Assembly: GCF_026340465.1 (NCBI RefSeq)
Contig: NZ_JAPEPC010000001.1
Location: 3,892,001-3,956,000 of the forward strand
Direction of reading: 5' to 3'
DNA from: Streptomyces sp. NBC_01306
Lineage (GTDB): Bacteria > Actinomycetota > Actinomycetes > Streptomycetales > Streptomycetaceae
DNA: 64,000 nucleotides
A model generated the notes under the pieces. It made no database searches, was not told the origin of the DNA, and worked only from the letters and a program-made list of their open reading frames with translations. Of the stretch, positions 25,852 through 33,733 are shown in pieces. Within the stretch, counting starts at the first letter, position 1; each line of letters starts with the position of its first letter. A program made the position numbers and the translations under genes.

Positions 25852-26619
25852 ATGGCCATCACCGATGACCTGCGTAAGACCCTCACCGACCCGACCCCCC
25901 TCTACTTCGCGGCCGGCACGGCCGACCTCGCCGTGCAGCAGGCCAAGAAGGTGCCCGCGCTGCTGGAGAAGTTCCAGGCCGAGGCGCCCGCGCGTATCGA
26001 CGCGGTGCGCAACACGGACCCCAAGGACGTCCAGGACCGCGTGACCACGCAGGCCAAGGAGGCCCAGGCCACCGTCACCGCGAAGGTCAATGAGGTGATC
26101 GGGTCGTTCGACACCGATCTGAAGAAGCTGGGCGAGACCGCGCAGGACCTGGCGCTGCGGAGTGTGGGCGTGGCCGCGGAGTACGCGGTCCGGGCCCGTG
26201 AGACGTACGAGAAGGTCGCCGAGCGCGGTGAGCAGTCCGTACGGCAGTGGCGGGGCGAGGCCGCCGATGACATCGTCGTGTTCGGCGCCGTCGTCGAGCC
26301 GGATGCGCCGGCCAGGCCGAAGCCGGGGGCCAAGGCGTCCGGCAAGGCCAGGACGTCCGGCTCGACGACCGCTTCCAAGCCCAGGACCGAGACCAAGGCC
26401 GCGCCGAAGCCGGGAGCCAGGACCGAGTCGGCCAGGGCCGAGTCGCGGATCGCTCAGCCCCGGACCGCAGCCAAGCCGTCCGCGGCCGCGCCCGCCTCTT
26501 CGCCCGCGGCTTCCCCGAAGTCCGAGGTGAAGGCCGAGGCCAAGCCCGCCGCGGCCAGGAAGAGCGCCGCGCCCCGCAGCACGACGGCGAAGAAGAACAC
26601 GCCGCCGGCCGGGAAGTAG
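25852..26619 (+). CDS. HbhA-like (heparin-binding hemagglutinin family) protein
   Basis: 255 residues. The N-terminal ~150 form long helices (TPLYFAAGTADLAVQQAKKV, DRVTTQAKEAQATVTAKVNE), followed by a Lys/Ala/Pro-rich tail. This is the layout of mycobacterial HbhA, whose Lys-rich tail binds sulphated glycans; in Streptomyces the role is unknown and could be membrane or DNA association. ATG 25852 follows GGGAGGA. It has no signal peptide. The TAG stop is inside a 15-nt tandem repeat. Confidence 0.8.
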   Translation: MAITDDLRKTLTDPTPLYFAAGTADLAVQQAKKVPALLEKFQAEAPARIDAVRNTDPKDVQDRVTTQAKEAQATVTAKVNEVIGSFDTDLKKLGETAQDLALRSVGVAAEYAVRARETYEKVAERGEQSVRQWRGEAADDIVVFGAVVEPDAPARPKPGAKASGKARTSGSTTASKPRTETKAAPKPGARTESARAESRIAQPRTAAKPSAAAPASSPAASPKSEVKAEAKPAAARKSAAPRSTTAKKNTPPAGK

Positions 26620-26652
26620 GACCTCGGGAAGTAGGACCTCGGGAAGCAGGAC
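26610..26652 (+). repeat. 15-nt tandem repeat across the HbhA-like stop codon
   Basis: CGGGAAGTAGGACCT at 26610-26624 and 26625-26639, then CGGGAAGCAGGAC at 26640-26652. The first unit holds the TAG stop (26617-26619). Confidence 0.9.
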
Positions 26653-26797
26653 GACGTCCGTTCGCTTCGGACGGATTCAGACTGATTCGCGACGGATTCG
26701 GACGGATCAGGCCGAGCCGGGCACCTCCTGGGTGCCCGGCTCGTTCTCCCGGTAGCTTGGCCGTGTTGATGGCCGGTCGAACAGGCGGTGGTGTGCA

Positions 26798-27142
26798 GTG
26801 TTGATGCAGGGTTTCGCAGGGTTGATGTCGCTGTTGAGTCTGGCGCTGATCCTCTTCAGCGGCTTCGCGCTGGTGGACGCGGTGATCCGCCGGGAGGACG
26901 CGTACCGCGCTGCGAGCAAGCAGACGAAGCCGTTCTGGCTGATCATCCTGGCCATCGCGTTCGTGGTGAACTGGCTGTTCCCGATCCTGTCGTTCCTGCC
27001 CGTCATCGGGCTGGTCGCGACGATCGTCTACATGGTGGACGTGCGTCCCGCGGTCCGGCAGATCTCGGGCGGTGGCCGCGGCCGCAGAAGCGGCGGCTCC
27101 AGCAGCGACGGACCGTACGGGCCGTACAACGGCGGGCGGTAG
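26798..27142 (+). CDS. DUF2516-type membrane protein
   Basis: 114 residues: two or three membrane helices (GLMSLLSLALILFSGFALV and WLIILAIAFVVNWLFPIL plus VIGLVATIVYMV), then VDVRPAVRQISGGG and a Gly/Arg/Ser-rich tail. This is a conserved actinomycete small membrane protein of unknown function (DUF2516). Start GTG 26798 is used; TTG 26801 and ATG 26804 are equally possible. It commonly sits beside the HbhA-like gene. Confidence 0.8.
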   Translation: MLMQGFAGLMSLLSLALILFSGFALVDAVIRREDAYRAASKQTKPFWLIILAIAFVVNWLFPILSFLPVIGLVATIVYMVDVRPAVRQISGGGRGRRSGGSSSDGPYGPYNGGR

Positions 27143-27190
27143 CCCCTACCCGGCTTGTCCCCACCCCGGCCGTAGGTGTGCCGATCCGTC

Positions 27191-28423
27191 CTACCGGCTC
27201 GCACCCCGTCGGCGCTCCAGCAGCAGCACCGCCACGTCGTCGGTCAGCTCGCCGCCGTTCAGGTCGCGGACCTCTGCCACCGCCGCCTCCAGCAGACTCT
27301 CGCCGCTCAGCCCCGCCGTCAGCTGCCGGTCGATCATCTCGACCATGCCCTCCTGGCCGAGCCGCTGCGTCCCCTGGCCGACCCGGCCCTCGATCAGGCC
27401 GTCCGTGTACATCAACAGATTCCAGGCGCCGCCGAGTTCGACCTGGCGGCGGGGCCAGCGGGCCTGCGGGAGCAGACCGAGCGCCGGGCCGCCGTCCTCG
27501 TGCGGGAGGAGCTGCGCGGTCCCGCCGTCGCGGGAGACCAGCGGGGCGGGATGGCCCGCCAGGCAGAGTCCGGCGCGGCGGCCGTCCGGGGCGATGTCGA
27601 CCGTGCAGAGCGTGGCGAACAGCTCCTCGCTCTCCCGCTCGTGCTCCAGCACCTGCTGGAGCGTGGAGAGCAGCTGGTCCCCGCACAGTCCGGCGAACGT
27701 CAACGCCCGCCAGGCGATGCGCAGTTCGACCCCCAGCGCGGCCTCGTCGGGGCCGTGCCCGCAGACGTCGCCGATCATCGCGTGAACGGTCCCGTCAGGC
27801 GTCCGCACCACGTCGTAGAAGTCGCCCCCGAGCAGCGCGCGCGAGCGGCCCGGCCGGTATCGCGCGGCGAAGCGCAGATCCGAGCCCTCCAGGAGCGGCG
27901 TCGGGAGCAGGCCGCGCTCCAGGCGGGCGTTCTCCTGGGCGCGCAGCCGGGACTCGGCCAGCTTGTAGTGCGCGATGTCGGCGCGCTTGCGCTCCACCGC
28001 GTACCGGACGGCACGGTTCAGCAGCCTGCCGTCCAGCTCCTCGCGGAGCAGGTAGTCCTGCGCCCCGACCCGTACCGCGTCCGCCGCGCTCTCCACATGG
28101 CCCGACGTGGCCAGCGCCAGCACGGCGTGGCCCGGCGCGAGCTTCAGGACATGGCGGAGTACGGACAGCTCGTCGTCCGCGTCCGCTCCAGGCAGTGCCA
28201 GGTCGAGCAGGATGCAGTGCACGTCGTCCGTGAGCAGCCGCTCGGCCTCGGTGAGGTTCCGCGCGGTACGGACGCGTACCCGCGTCCCGGAGGCGTCGAG
28301 CAGCTCCGGGACCGTGAAAGTGCCCGCTGGATCGTTCTCGATCACCAGCAGCGTCAGGTCGGTGCTGCCGGTGGAGTCCGGTCCCCTGGTCTGGTGGGGC
28401 AGAACGGTCTGACCGTTCTCCAT
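27191..28423 (-). CDS. Response-regulator receiver fused to SpoIIE/PP2C phosphatase
   Basis: Residues ~20-135 form a receiver domain (LLVIENDPAG at the acidic pocket, phospho-acceptor Asp in CILLDLALPG, LALATSGHVESA); a short coiled linker follows; ~195-405 are a PPM phosphatase of SpoIIE type (LLGGDFYDVVRTPDG, AMIGDVCGHGPDEAALG, YTDGLIEGR, DDVAVLLLERR). In Streptomyces such proteins are expected to dephosphorylate anti-sigma-factor antagonists. ATG 28423 is used, with AAGGAAACC upstream. No partner kinase or antagonist gene is adjacent. Confidence 0.92.
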   Translation of the reverse strand: MENGQTVLPHQTRGPDSTGSTDLTLLVIENDPAGTFTVPELLDASGTRVRVRTARNLTEAERLLTDDVHCILLDLALPGADADDELSVLRHVLKLAPGHAVLALATSGHVESAADAVRVGAQDYLLREELDGRLLNRAVRYAVERKRADIAHYKLAESRLRAQENARLERGLLPTPLLEGSDLRFAARYRPGRSRALLGGDFYDVVRTPDGTVHAMIGDVCGHGPDEAALGVELRIAWRALTFAGLCGDQLLSTLQQVLEHERESEELFATLCTVDIAPDGRRAGLCLAGHPAPLVSRDGGTAQLLPHEDGGPALGLLPQARWPRRQVELGGAWNLLMYTDGLIEGRVGQGTQRLGQEGMVEMIDRQLTAGLSGESLLEAAVAEVRDLNGGELTDDVAVLLLERRRGASR

Positions 28424-28745
28424 CGCTTCGGTTTCCTTCCCTCCCCCCGAGGGCACGGTGGAGCGCCAGTCGACGCACCACCAGACGGGGACCTTAGCGG
28501 TTGGCGGGGCCACAGCGGAATGGCGCCGGAGAAACCACCGGGGTCATATGCCCTCTCCAGGCCCGCATCCGGCGGTTTGACGGGGTGCCGACCCATGACG
28601 AACGTCACTCGTCTGCCCGGCCGGCCGGGGGTGACGCACGCCACGGACAGCGGGAAGGGGGGGGGGCAGCCGGGAAGGGCGGCGGACACGGCGGGGAAGG
28701 GCGGGGGATGCGACGGTACGACGAGCGGCGGGGAAGGGCGGGAGG
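28424..28745. other. Intergenic region with G-rich tract
   Basis: No gene seen. Bases 28657-28666 are ten consecutive G, in a 90-nt stretch of GGGAAGGG/GGCGGGG words that could form G-quadruplex structure in the plus strand. Confidence 0.5.
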
Positions 28746-29900
28746 TTACTTGTCGGGCCGGACCACGCCGAGGATCGGCATCGAGCCCGCACCGCCGATC
28801 GTGACGTTCCTGCCGGGCCGCGGCGCGTTCACCATCGCCCCGTCCCCGATGTACATCCCGACATGGGTCGCGTCCGAGAAGTAGATGATGAGGTCCCCGG
28901 GGCGCATGTCCTTCACCTGGACGTGCGGCAGCTGCTTCCACTGCTCCTGCGAGGTGCGCGGGATGGGGTCCCCGGCCGCCGCCCACGCCTGGGAGGTCAG
29001 CCCGGAGCAGTCGAACGATTTCGGCCCCGCCGCGCCCCACACGTACGGCTTGCCGATCTGGTCCGTGGCGAACTTGACGGCCTTCTTGCCCTCGGTGCTC
29101 GCCCGGTTGTTGATCTCCTTCAGGATGCCCGAGCTGAGCCAGGCCGTCTGGGCCTTGAACTCCTGCTCCTCCTCAAGCTTCTTGAGCCGTTCGCGTTCCT
29201 TCTTGGCCAGGCTCGATTCGAGCTTCTTGGCCGCCTCGATCTTCTGCTGGATGTCCTTCTTCTTCTTGGCCTGCTTCTTGCGGTTGGACTCCAGCTTCTG
29301 CCACTGGTCGCTGGCGTCCTGGGTGTACGCCGTCAAGTCCTTCTGGGTCTGGTCCATTTCGGCCAGCAGGTTCTTCTGCGCCTGCTGCCCCGAGCGCAGC
29401 CGGTCGGCGCCGTCGAGGAAGCTGTCCGGGTCGCCGCTGAGCATCAGCTGCGCCGCGGGCGGCAGGCCGCTGTCCCGGTACTGGGCACGGGCCTCGGCGC
29501 CCGCCTGCTTCTTCAGCGCGGTGATCTTCGACTGGCCCTTCACGATGCTCTGGGCCAGTTTCACGATCTCGGACGACTGCTTCTCGGACTGCTCCTTGGC
29601 CAGGTTGTACGCGTCCGTGGCGGACCCGGCCTGGCGGTAGAGGTCGTCGATCTTCTGACGGACGGCTTCGAGACGGTCGGTACCGGAACTCGAAGAACCG
29701 GAGCTCGAAGAACCGGAGCTCGAAGAGTCGGAGCCGCCGCCGGAACCGGACCCGCCGCCGGACCCGGACCCGCCGGATCCGGAGTCCGGAGACCCGGAGT
29801 GCGATGGCCTGGGATCGGCGTACGCGGCAGTCGGCGCGGTCAGTACGGTCACCGCGCAGACCAGCGTGATCGCGGCGGCGACACAGCGGCGTCGGTTCAC
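28746..29900 (-). CDS. Secreted NlpC/P60 peptidoglycan hydrolase
   Basis: A signal peptide (residues ~1-28, ending AAYADP) leads into a Gly/Ser-rich linker, a long coiled coil (~75-270, with KKQAKKKKDIQQKIEAAKK) and a C-terminal NlpC/P60 domain: catalytic Cys in FDCSGLTSQAW and His in DATHVGMYIGDGAMV. This is the RipA-like layout of actinomycete D,L-endopeptidases that cut stem peptides in the cell wall. GTG 29900 has GGAGGGGGAG upstream. Ser/Gly tract DNA (around 29685-29775) is repetitive (GAGCTCGAAGAACCG units). Confidence 0.93.
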   Translation of the reverse strand: MNRRRCVAAAITLVCAVTVLTAPTAAYADPRPSHSGSPDSGSGGSGSGGGSGSGGGSDSSSSGSSSSGSSSSGTDRLEAVRQKIDDLYRQAGSATDAYNLAKEQSEKQSSEIVKLAQSIVKGQSKITALKKQAGAEARAQYRDSGLPPAAQLMLSGDPDSFLDGADRLRSGQQAQKNLLAEMDQTQKDLTAYTQDASDQWQKLESNRKKQAKKKKDIQQKIEAAKKLESSLAKKERERLKKLEEEQEFKAQTAWLSSGILKEINNRASTEGKKAVKFATDQIGKPYVWGAAGPKSFDCSGLTSQAWAAAGDPIPRTSQEQWKQLPHVQVKDMRPGDLIIYFSDATHVGMYIGDGAMVNAPRPGRNVTIGGAGSMPILGVVRPDK

Positions 29901-30058
29901 GAGCTCCCCCTCCAGAGCTGATTTACCGTCAGTAACTTAGGTGGCGCTGGCGCGATAGTGCCATGCCCTGCGCGAATGCGACAGAGGCGTACAACAACTC
30001 CCCGGCCCCACCCGTGCCCCGCGTCACTCCCTGCCCGGTCCGACGAACGGACCCGGGT

Positions 30059-30979
30059 TCAAGTTCCCGGAAGCGGGGCCAGCGCCGCCCAGTTCACGGT
30101 GATTTCACCCTGGCGCCACCTGCGGACGTCGTCGGCCAGCGGCCAGTCGGCCGCGAGGGAGCGCACGGCGGTGATCCACCGCTGCCGGGCGCCGAGCGAG
30201 GCGTACGGGGCCGCCGCGGCCCAGGCGCGGTCGAAGTCGCGCAGAAAGGCGTGCACCGGCTCGCCGGGGACGTTCCGGTGGATCAGCGCCTTCGGCAGCC
30301 GCTCCGCCAGATCGGACGGCTGGTGCAGCGAGCCGAGCCGGGTCGCGAACGTCACCGTGCGCGGCCCGCCCGGCCCGAGCGCGACCCACACATGCCGCCG
30401 CCCGATCTCGTCACAGGTGCCCTCGACCAGCAGCCCGTCCGGTGCGAGCCGCGCGCACAGCCGCTGCCAGACGGCGGCGACCTGCTCCTCGTCGTATTGC
30501 CGCAGCACATTGGCCGCCCGGATCAGCGAGGGGCTGCGGCCGTCCAGCGGCACTTCGAAGCCGCCGTGCCGGAAGGACAGCCCCGGCCGCTCGTACGGCT
30601 TCGCTGCCGCGACCCTGGCCGGCTCGATCTCGATGCCGACGACCTCGGCCGCGGGCGCGGCGGTACGCAGCCGCTGGAGCAGTTCCACGGCGGTCCAGGG
30701 GGCCGCCCCGTACCCGAGGTCCACCGCGAGGGGATCGGCCGAGCGCCGCAGGGCGGGCCCGTGCACGGCGGCGATCCAGCGGTCCATGCGGCGCAGCCGG
30801 TTGGGGTTGGTGGTCCCGCGGGTCACGGCCCCCACTGGACGGGCACTGGCCGGACGGGCGCTGGCCGGACGGGCGCTGGCCGGACGGGCGCCCGCCGCAC
30901 GGACTCCGGACCGGCTGCCGGCAGAGCTGTCACCGGGAGAGCGGCCGTCGTCGGAGCGGCGTGGGGAGGGTCGGGCCAT
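30059..30979 (-). CDS. Class I SAM-dependent methyltransferase-like protein
   Basis: 306 residues. The SAM-binding glycine-rich region is LAVDLGYGAAPWTAVELL, followed by acidic VVGIEIEPARVAAAKPYE and SLIRAANVLRQYDEEQVAAV, so the Rossmann methyltransferase core is present. The N-terminal ~60 residues are disordered and include four RPASA units. Many actinomycetes carry this gene divergent to mshA, but a link to mycothiol is only positional. ATG 30979 is chosen; no ribosome binding site is evident, and starts further in are possible. Confidence 0.8.
   Translation of the reverse strand: MARPSPRRSDDGRSPGDSSAGSRSGVRAAGARPASARPASARPASARPVGAVTRGTTNPNRLRRMDRWIAAVHGPALRRSADPLAVDLGYGAAPWTAVELLQRLRTAAPAAEVVGIEIEPARVAAAKPYERPGLSFRHGGFEVPLDGRSPSLIRAANVLRQYDEEQVAAVWQRLCARLAPDGLLVEGTCDEIGRRHVWVALGPGGPRTVTFATRLGSLHQPSDLAERLPKALIHRNVPGEPVHAFLRDFDRAWAAAAPYASLGARQRWITAVRSLAADWPLADDVRRWRQGEITVNWAALAPLPGT
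30837..30896 (-). repeat. 15-nt tandem repeats in the methyltransferase N-terminus
   Basis: Units GGACGGGCACTGGCC (30837), GGACGGGCGCTGGCC (30852 and 30867) and a degenerate fourth (30882). They code the RPASA repeats. Confidence 0.9.
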
Positions 30980-31119
30980 GCGCCGAGGGTATGTGAGGGG
31001 TGTCAAGGTAATTATTCGGCAAAGCGGAAATGCGGCAGGGTATCCCGCTGTTCCAGACCTCAGACGGGGTGCGCCTGCCCTGGAGTCGACCGTGCACGCG
31101 CGAGGAGAGGACCGTCCAC

Positions 31120-32469
31120 GTGAGCCAGTACGTGTCCCGGCTCGGGGGCCGGATCACGGGACCCGCGCGGCCCCCCAGGCTGAAGTTCGCCGGGCACCGC
31201 AAGCCGCGCAGGGTCGCCATGCTCAGCGTGCACACCTCGCCCCTGCACCAGCCGGGCACCGGCGACGCGGGCGGCATGAACGTCTACATCGTGGAGCTGG
31301 CGAAGCGGCTGGCCGCGATCAACATCGAGGTGGAGATCTTCACCCGCGCCACCGCGGGCGGCCTCCCGCCGCTGGTGGATCTCGCGCCCGGCGTGCTCGT
31401 ACGCCATGTCGACGCCGGTCCCTACGAGGGCCTGGCCAAGGAGGAGCTGCCCGCCCAGCTCTGTGCCTTCACCCACGGTGTGATGCAGGCCTGGGCCGGA
31501 CACCGCCCGGGCTACTACGACCTGGTGCACTCCCACTACTGGCTCTCCGGCCACGTCGGCTGGCTCGCCGCCGAGCGCTGGGGTGCGCCGCTCGTCCACG
31601 CCATGCACACCATGGCGAAGGTCAAGAACGCCGCGCTGGCCGACGGTGACACGCCCGAACCCGCCGCGCGGGTCATCGGCGAGACGCAGATCGTGCGGGC
31701 CTCCGACCGGCTCATCGCCAACACCGATGAGGAGGCCGACGAGCTGGTACGCCACTACGAGGCCGACCCCGGCAAGGTCGCCGTCGTCCACCCCGGCGTG
31801 AACCTCGACCGCTTCCGCCCCGCCGACGGGCGGTCGGCAGCCCGGGCCCGCCTCGGGCTGCCGCAGGACGCCTTCGTACCGCTCTTCGCCGGCCGCATAC
31901 AGCCGCTCAAGGCCCCCGACGTCCTGCTGCGCGCGGTGGCCGTCCTGCTCGACCAGGACCCCTCGCTGCGCAAGCGCATGGTGGTGCCGGTGGTCGGCGG
32001 CCCCAGCGGCAGCGGCCTCGCCAAGCCGGAGGGCCTGCAGAAGCTGGCCGCCCGCCTCGGTATCTCGGACATCGTCCGGTTCAACCCGCCGGTCGGCCAG
32101 GACCAGCTCGCCGACTGGTTCCGGGCCGCGTCCGTGCTGGTCATGCCCTCGTACAACGAATCCTTCGGTCTGGTCGCCATCGAGGCCCAGGCGGCCGGCA
32201 CCCCGGTGGTGGCCGCCGAGGTCGGCGGGCTGCCCGTCGCCGTACGCGAAGGGACGACCGGGTTCCTGATCCCCGGCCACGACCCGGCGCGGTACGCGGT
32301 GGCGCTGCGCCGCTTCATCGAGAATCCGCAGCTGGTGGACGAGATGGGCGGGGCCGCCGCGCGCCACGCCGGACGGTTCGGCTGGGACACGGCCGCGTCG
32401 GCGACCGCGGACGTCTACACGGCCGCGATGCACGAACACCGCCGTCGCGTACGCTCGCACCATGGCTGA
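31120..32469 (+). CDS. mshA: D-inositol-3-phosphate glycosyltransferase
   Basis: 449 residues of GT-B fold, family GT4. The N-terminal QPGTGDAGGMNVYIVELAKR is the hallmark MshA loop, and PSYNESFGLVAIEAQAAGTP carries the E-x7-E sugar-nucleotide motif. It transfers GlcNAc from UDP-GlcNAc to 1-L-inositol 1-phosphate, the first step of mycothiol synthesis. GTG 31120 is preceded by GAGGAGAGG. The YbjN-domain gene overlaps its 3' end by 8 nt, as in other Streptomyces. Confidence 0.95.
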   Translation: MSQYVSRLGGRITGPARPPRLKFAGHRKPRRVAMLSVHTSPLHQPGTGDAGGMNVYIVELAKRLAAINIEVEIFTRATAGGLPPLVDLAPGVLVRHVDAGPYEGLAKEELPAQLCAFTHGVMQAWAGHRPGYYDLVHSHYWLSGHVGWLAAERWGAPLVHAMHTMAKVKNAALADGDTPEPAARVIGETQIVRASDRLIANTDEEADELVRHYEADPGKVAVVHPGVNLDRFRPADGRSAARARLGLPQDAFVPLFAGRIQPLKAPDVLLRAVAVLLDQDPSLRKRMVVPVVGGPSGSGLAKPEGLQKLAARLGISDIVRFNPPVGQDQLADWFRAASVLVMPSYNESFGLVAIEAQAAGTPVVAAEVGGLPVAVREGTTGFLIPGHDPARYAVALRRFIENPQLVDEMGGAAARHAGRFGWDTAASATADVYTAAMHEHRRRVRSHHG

Positions 32470-32989
32470 TCAGGCTGGCGAGGCTGACGTACGAGAGGTC
32501 CTGGAGCAGGCGTTCAAGGACGCCGAGCTGGAGTGGGAGAACCCGGAGCCCGGCTCCTACGTGGTGAAGCTCCCCGGCACCCGGAAGCTCTCCACCACGT
32601 GCTCGCTGATCGTCGGGAAGCATTCGCTGTCGGTCAACGCGTTCGTGATCCGGCACCCCGACGAGAACGACGCCGGGGTGCACCGGTGGCTTCTGGAGCG
32701 CAACCTCCGCCTGTACGGCGTGAGTTACGCGATCGACTCGCTCGGCGACATCTACCTCGCCGGGAAGCTGCCGCTGTCCGTGGTCACACCGGATGAGATC
32801 GACCGGCTGCTGGGGGCGGTCCTTGAGGCGGCCGACGGGCCCTTCAACACACTGCTTGAGCTGGGTTTCGCGAGTGCGATCAAGCGGGAGTACGCGTGGC
32901 GGGTGTCGCGGGGCGAGCCGACCCGGAACCTGGACGCGTTCACGCATCTGACCCGCGAGGCCGAGGGCGGGAACGGAGCCGAGGGCTGA
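32462..32989 (+). CDS. YbjN-domain protein
   Basis: 175 residues with a YbjN/type III secretion chaperone-like fold: GSYVVKLPGTRKLSTTCSLI, VNAFVIRHPDENDAGVHRWL and SYAIDSLGDIYLAGKLPLS. Function is unknown in actinomycetes. ATG 32462 lies inside the mshA 3' end (8-nt overlap), so it is coupled to mshA. A hairpin terminator follows at 32999-33025. Confidence 0.88.
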   Translation: MADQAGEADVREVLEQAFKDAELEWENPEPGSYVVKLPGTRKLSTTCSLIVGKHSLSVNAFVIRHPDENDAGVHRWLLERNLRLYGVSYAIDSLGDIYLAGKLPLSVVTPDEIDRLLGAVLEAADGPFNTLLELGFASAIKREYAWRVSRGEPTRNLDAFTHLTREAEGGNGAEG

Positions 32990-32998
32990 CGTCCGCGC

Positions 32999-33025
32999 CC
33001 GTCGCGGGGAAACGCCCCGCGACGG
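32999..33025 (+). terminator. Terminator after mshA-YbjN operon
   Basis: CCGTCGCGGGG (32999-33009) pairs with CCCCGCGACGG (33015-33025) over AAACG, 9 nt past the YbjN stop. Confidence 0.75.
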
Positions 33026-33061
33026 ACGTGCACACCGGCCCCGGCCGGGCCGGCGGGACCG

Positions 33062-33646
33062 TCAGGAGTGGGTCCTGTTCAGGACCGTGAGGATGTCCGA
33101 GCTGGTGCCGGTCTCGGCGATCCGGGGGAAGATCTTCTCGACGCTGTTGCGGTGGGCGGCCCCGTCGCTGTCGGTGACGGCGTCGGTGGCCACGGTGACG
33201 TGGTAGCCGTGCTCGTGGGCGGCGCGTGCGGTGGACTCCACGCCGATGCTGGTGGCGACCCCGGTCAGCACGATCTGGGTGACGCCCCGGCGGCGCAGCT
33301 GCATATCGAGGTCGGTGCCGTAGAAGGCCGACCAGTTCCGCTTGGTGACCGTGATGTCCTGGTCGTGGCCGGTGAGGGCATCCACGACGTGGTCCCAGCC
33401 GGCCGGCGGGGTGTAGCCGGGGCTGGGTGTGTCGGTGCGTCCGGGCGTCCTGTCGGAGCCGTCGGCGGCGAAGGTGACGCGGACCAGGACGACCGGAAGG
33501 CCGCGGGAGCGGAAGGCGCCGGCCAGGTCCACGGTGCGGGCCAGGACATCGCCGGTGGTGTAGGGGTCACCGGGCACTGCCATGACCCCGTTCTGCAGGT
33601 CGATGACGACCAGGGCGGACTTCGGGTCAAGGGTGGTGACGGTCAT
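33062..33646 (-). CDS. Isochorismatase-fold protein lacking the catalytic Cys
   Basis: 194 residues of the isochorismatase/cysteine hydrolase fold: Asp in LVVIDLQNGVMA and Lys in ITVTKRNWSAFYGTDL are kept, but the Cys position reads GVATSIGVESTARAAHE, with Gly. True isochorismatases (EntB, PhzD) also lack that Cys, while amidohydrolases need it, so an amidase role is unlikely. The start ATG 33646 has no strong ribosome binding site. It follows the MarR-MFS operon in the same direction, 87 nt downstream, and may belong to it. Confidence 0.85.
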   Translation of the reverse strand: MTVTTLDPKSALVVIDLQNGVMAVPGDPYTTGDVLARTVDLAGAFRSRGLPVVLVRVTFAADGSDRTPGRTDTPSPGYTPPAGWDHVVDALTGHDQDITVTKRNWSAFYGTDLDMQLRRRGVTQIVLTGVATSIGVESTARAAHEHGYHVTVATDAVTDSDGAAHRNSVEKIFPRIAETGTSSDILTVLNRTHS

Positions 33647-33733
33647 GGGTGGGGCCTGCTTTCTTGACGAGCGTGCGGTGTTGAAGGGGAACAGGGGGCG
33701 GGGGACGTGGGACAGGGAACGGGGAATGAAGGG

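Noticed and set aside
29901..30058. ydaO-type riboswitch before the NlpC/P60 gene
   Set aside because: The 158-nt leader space shows no recognisable conserved core.
30049..30074. Sequence GGGTTCAAGTTCCC resembling a tRNA T-arm
   Set aside because: No acceptor, D or anticodon arm can be built around it, and it overlaps the methyltransferase gene end.
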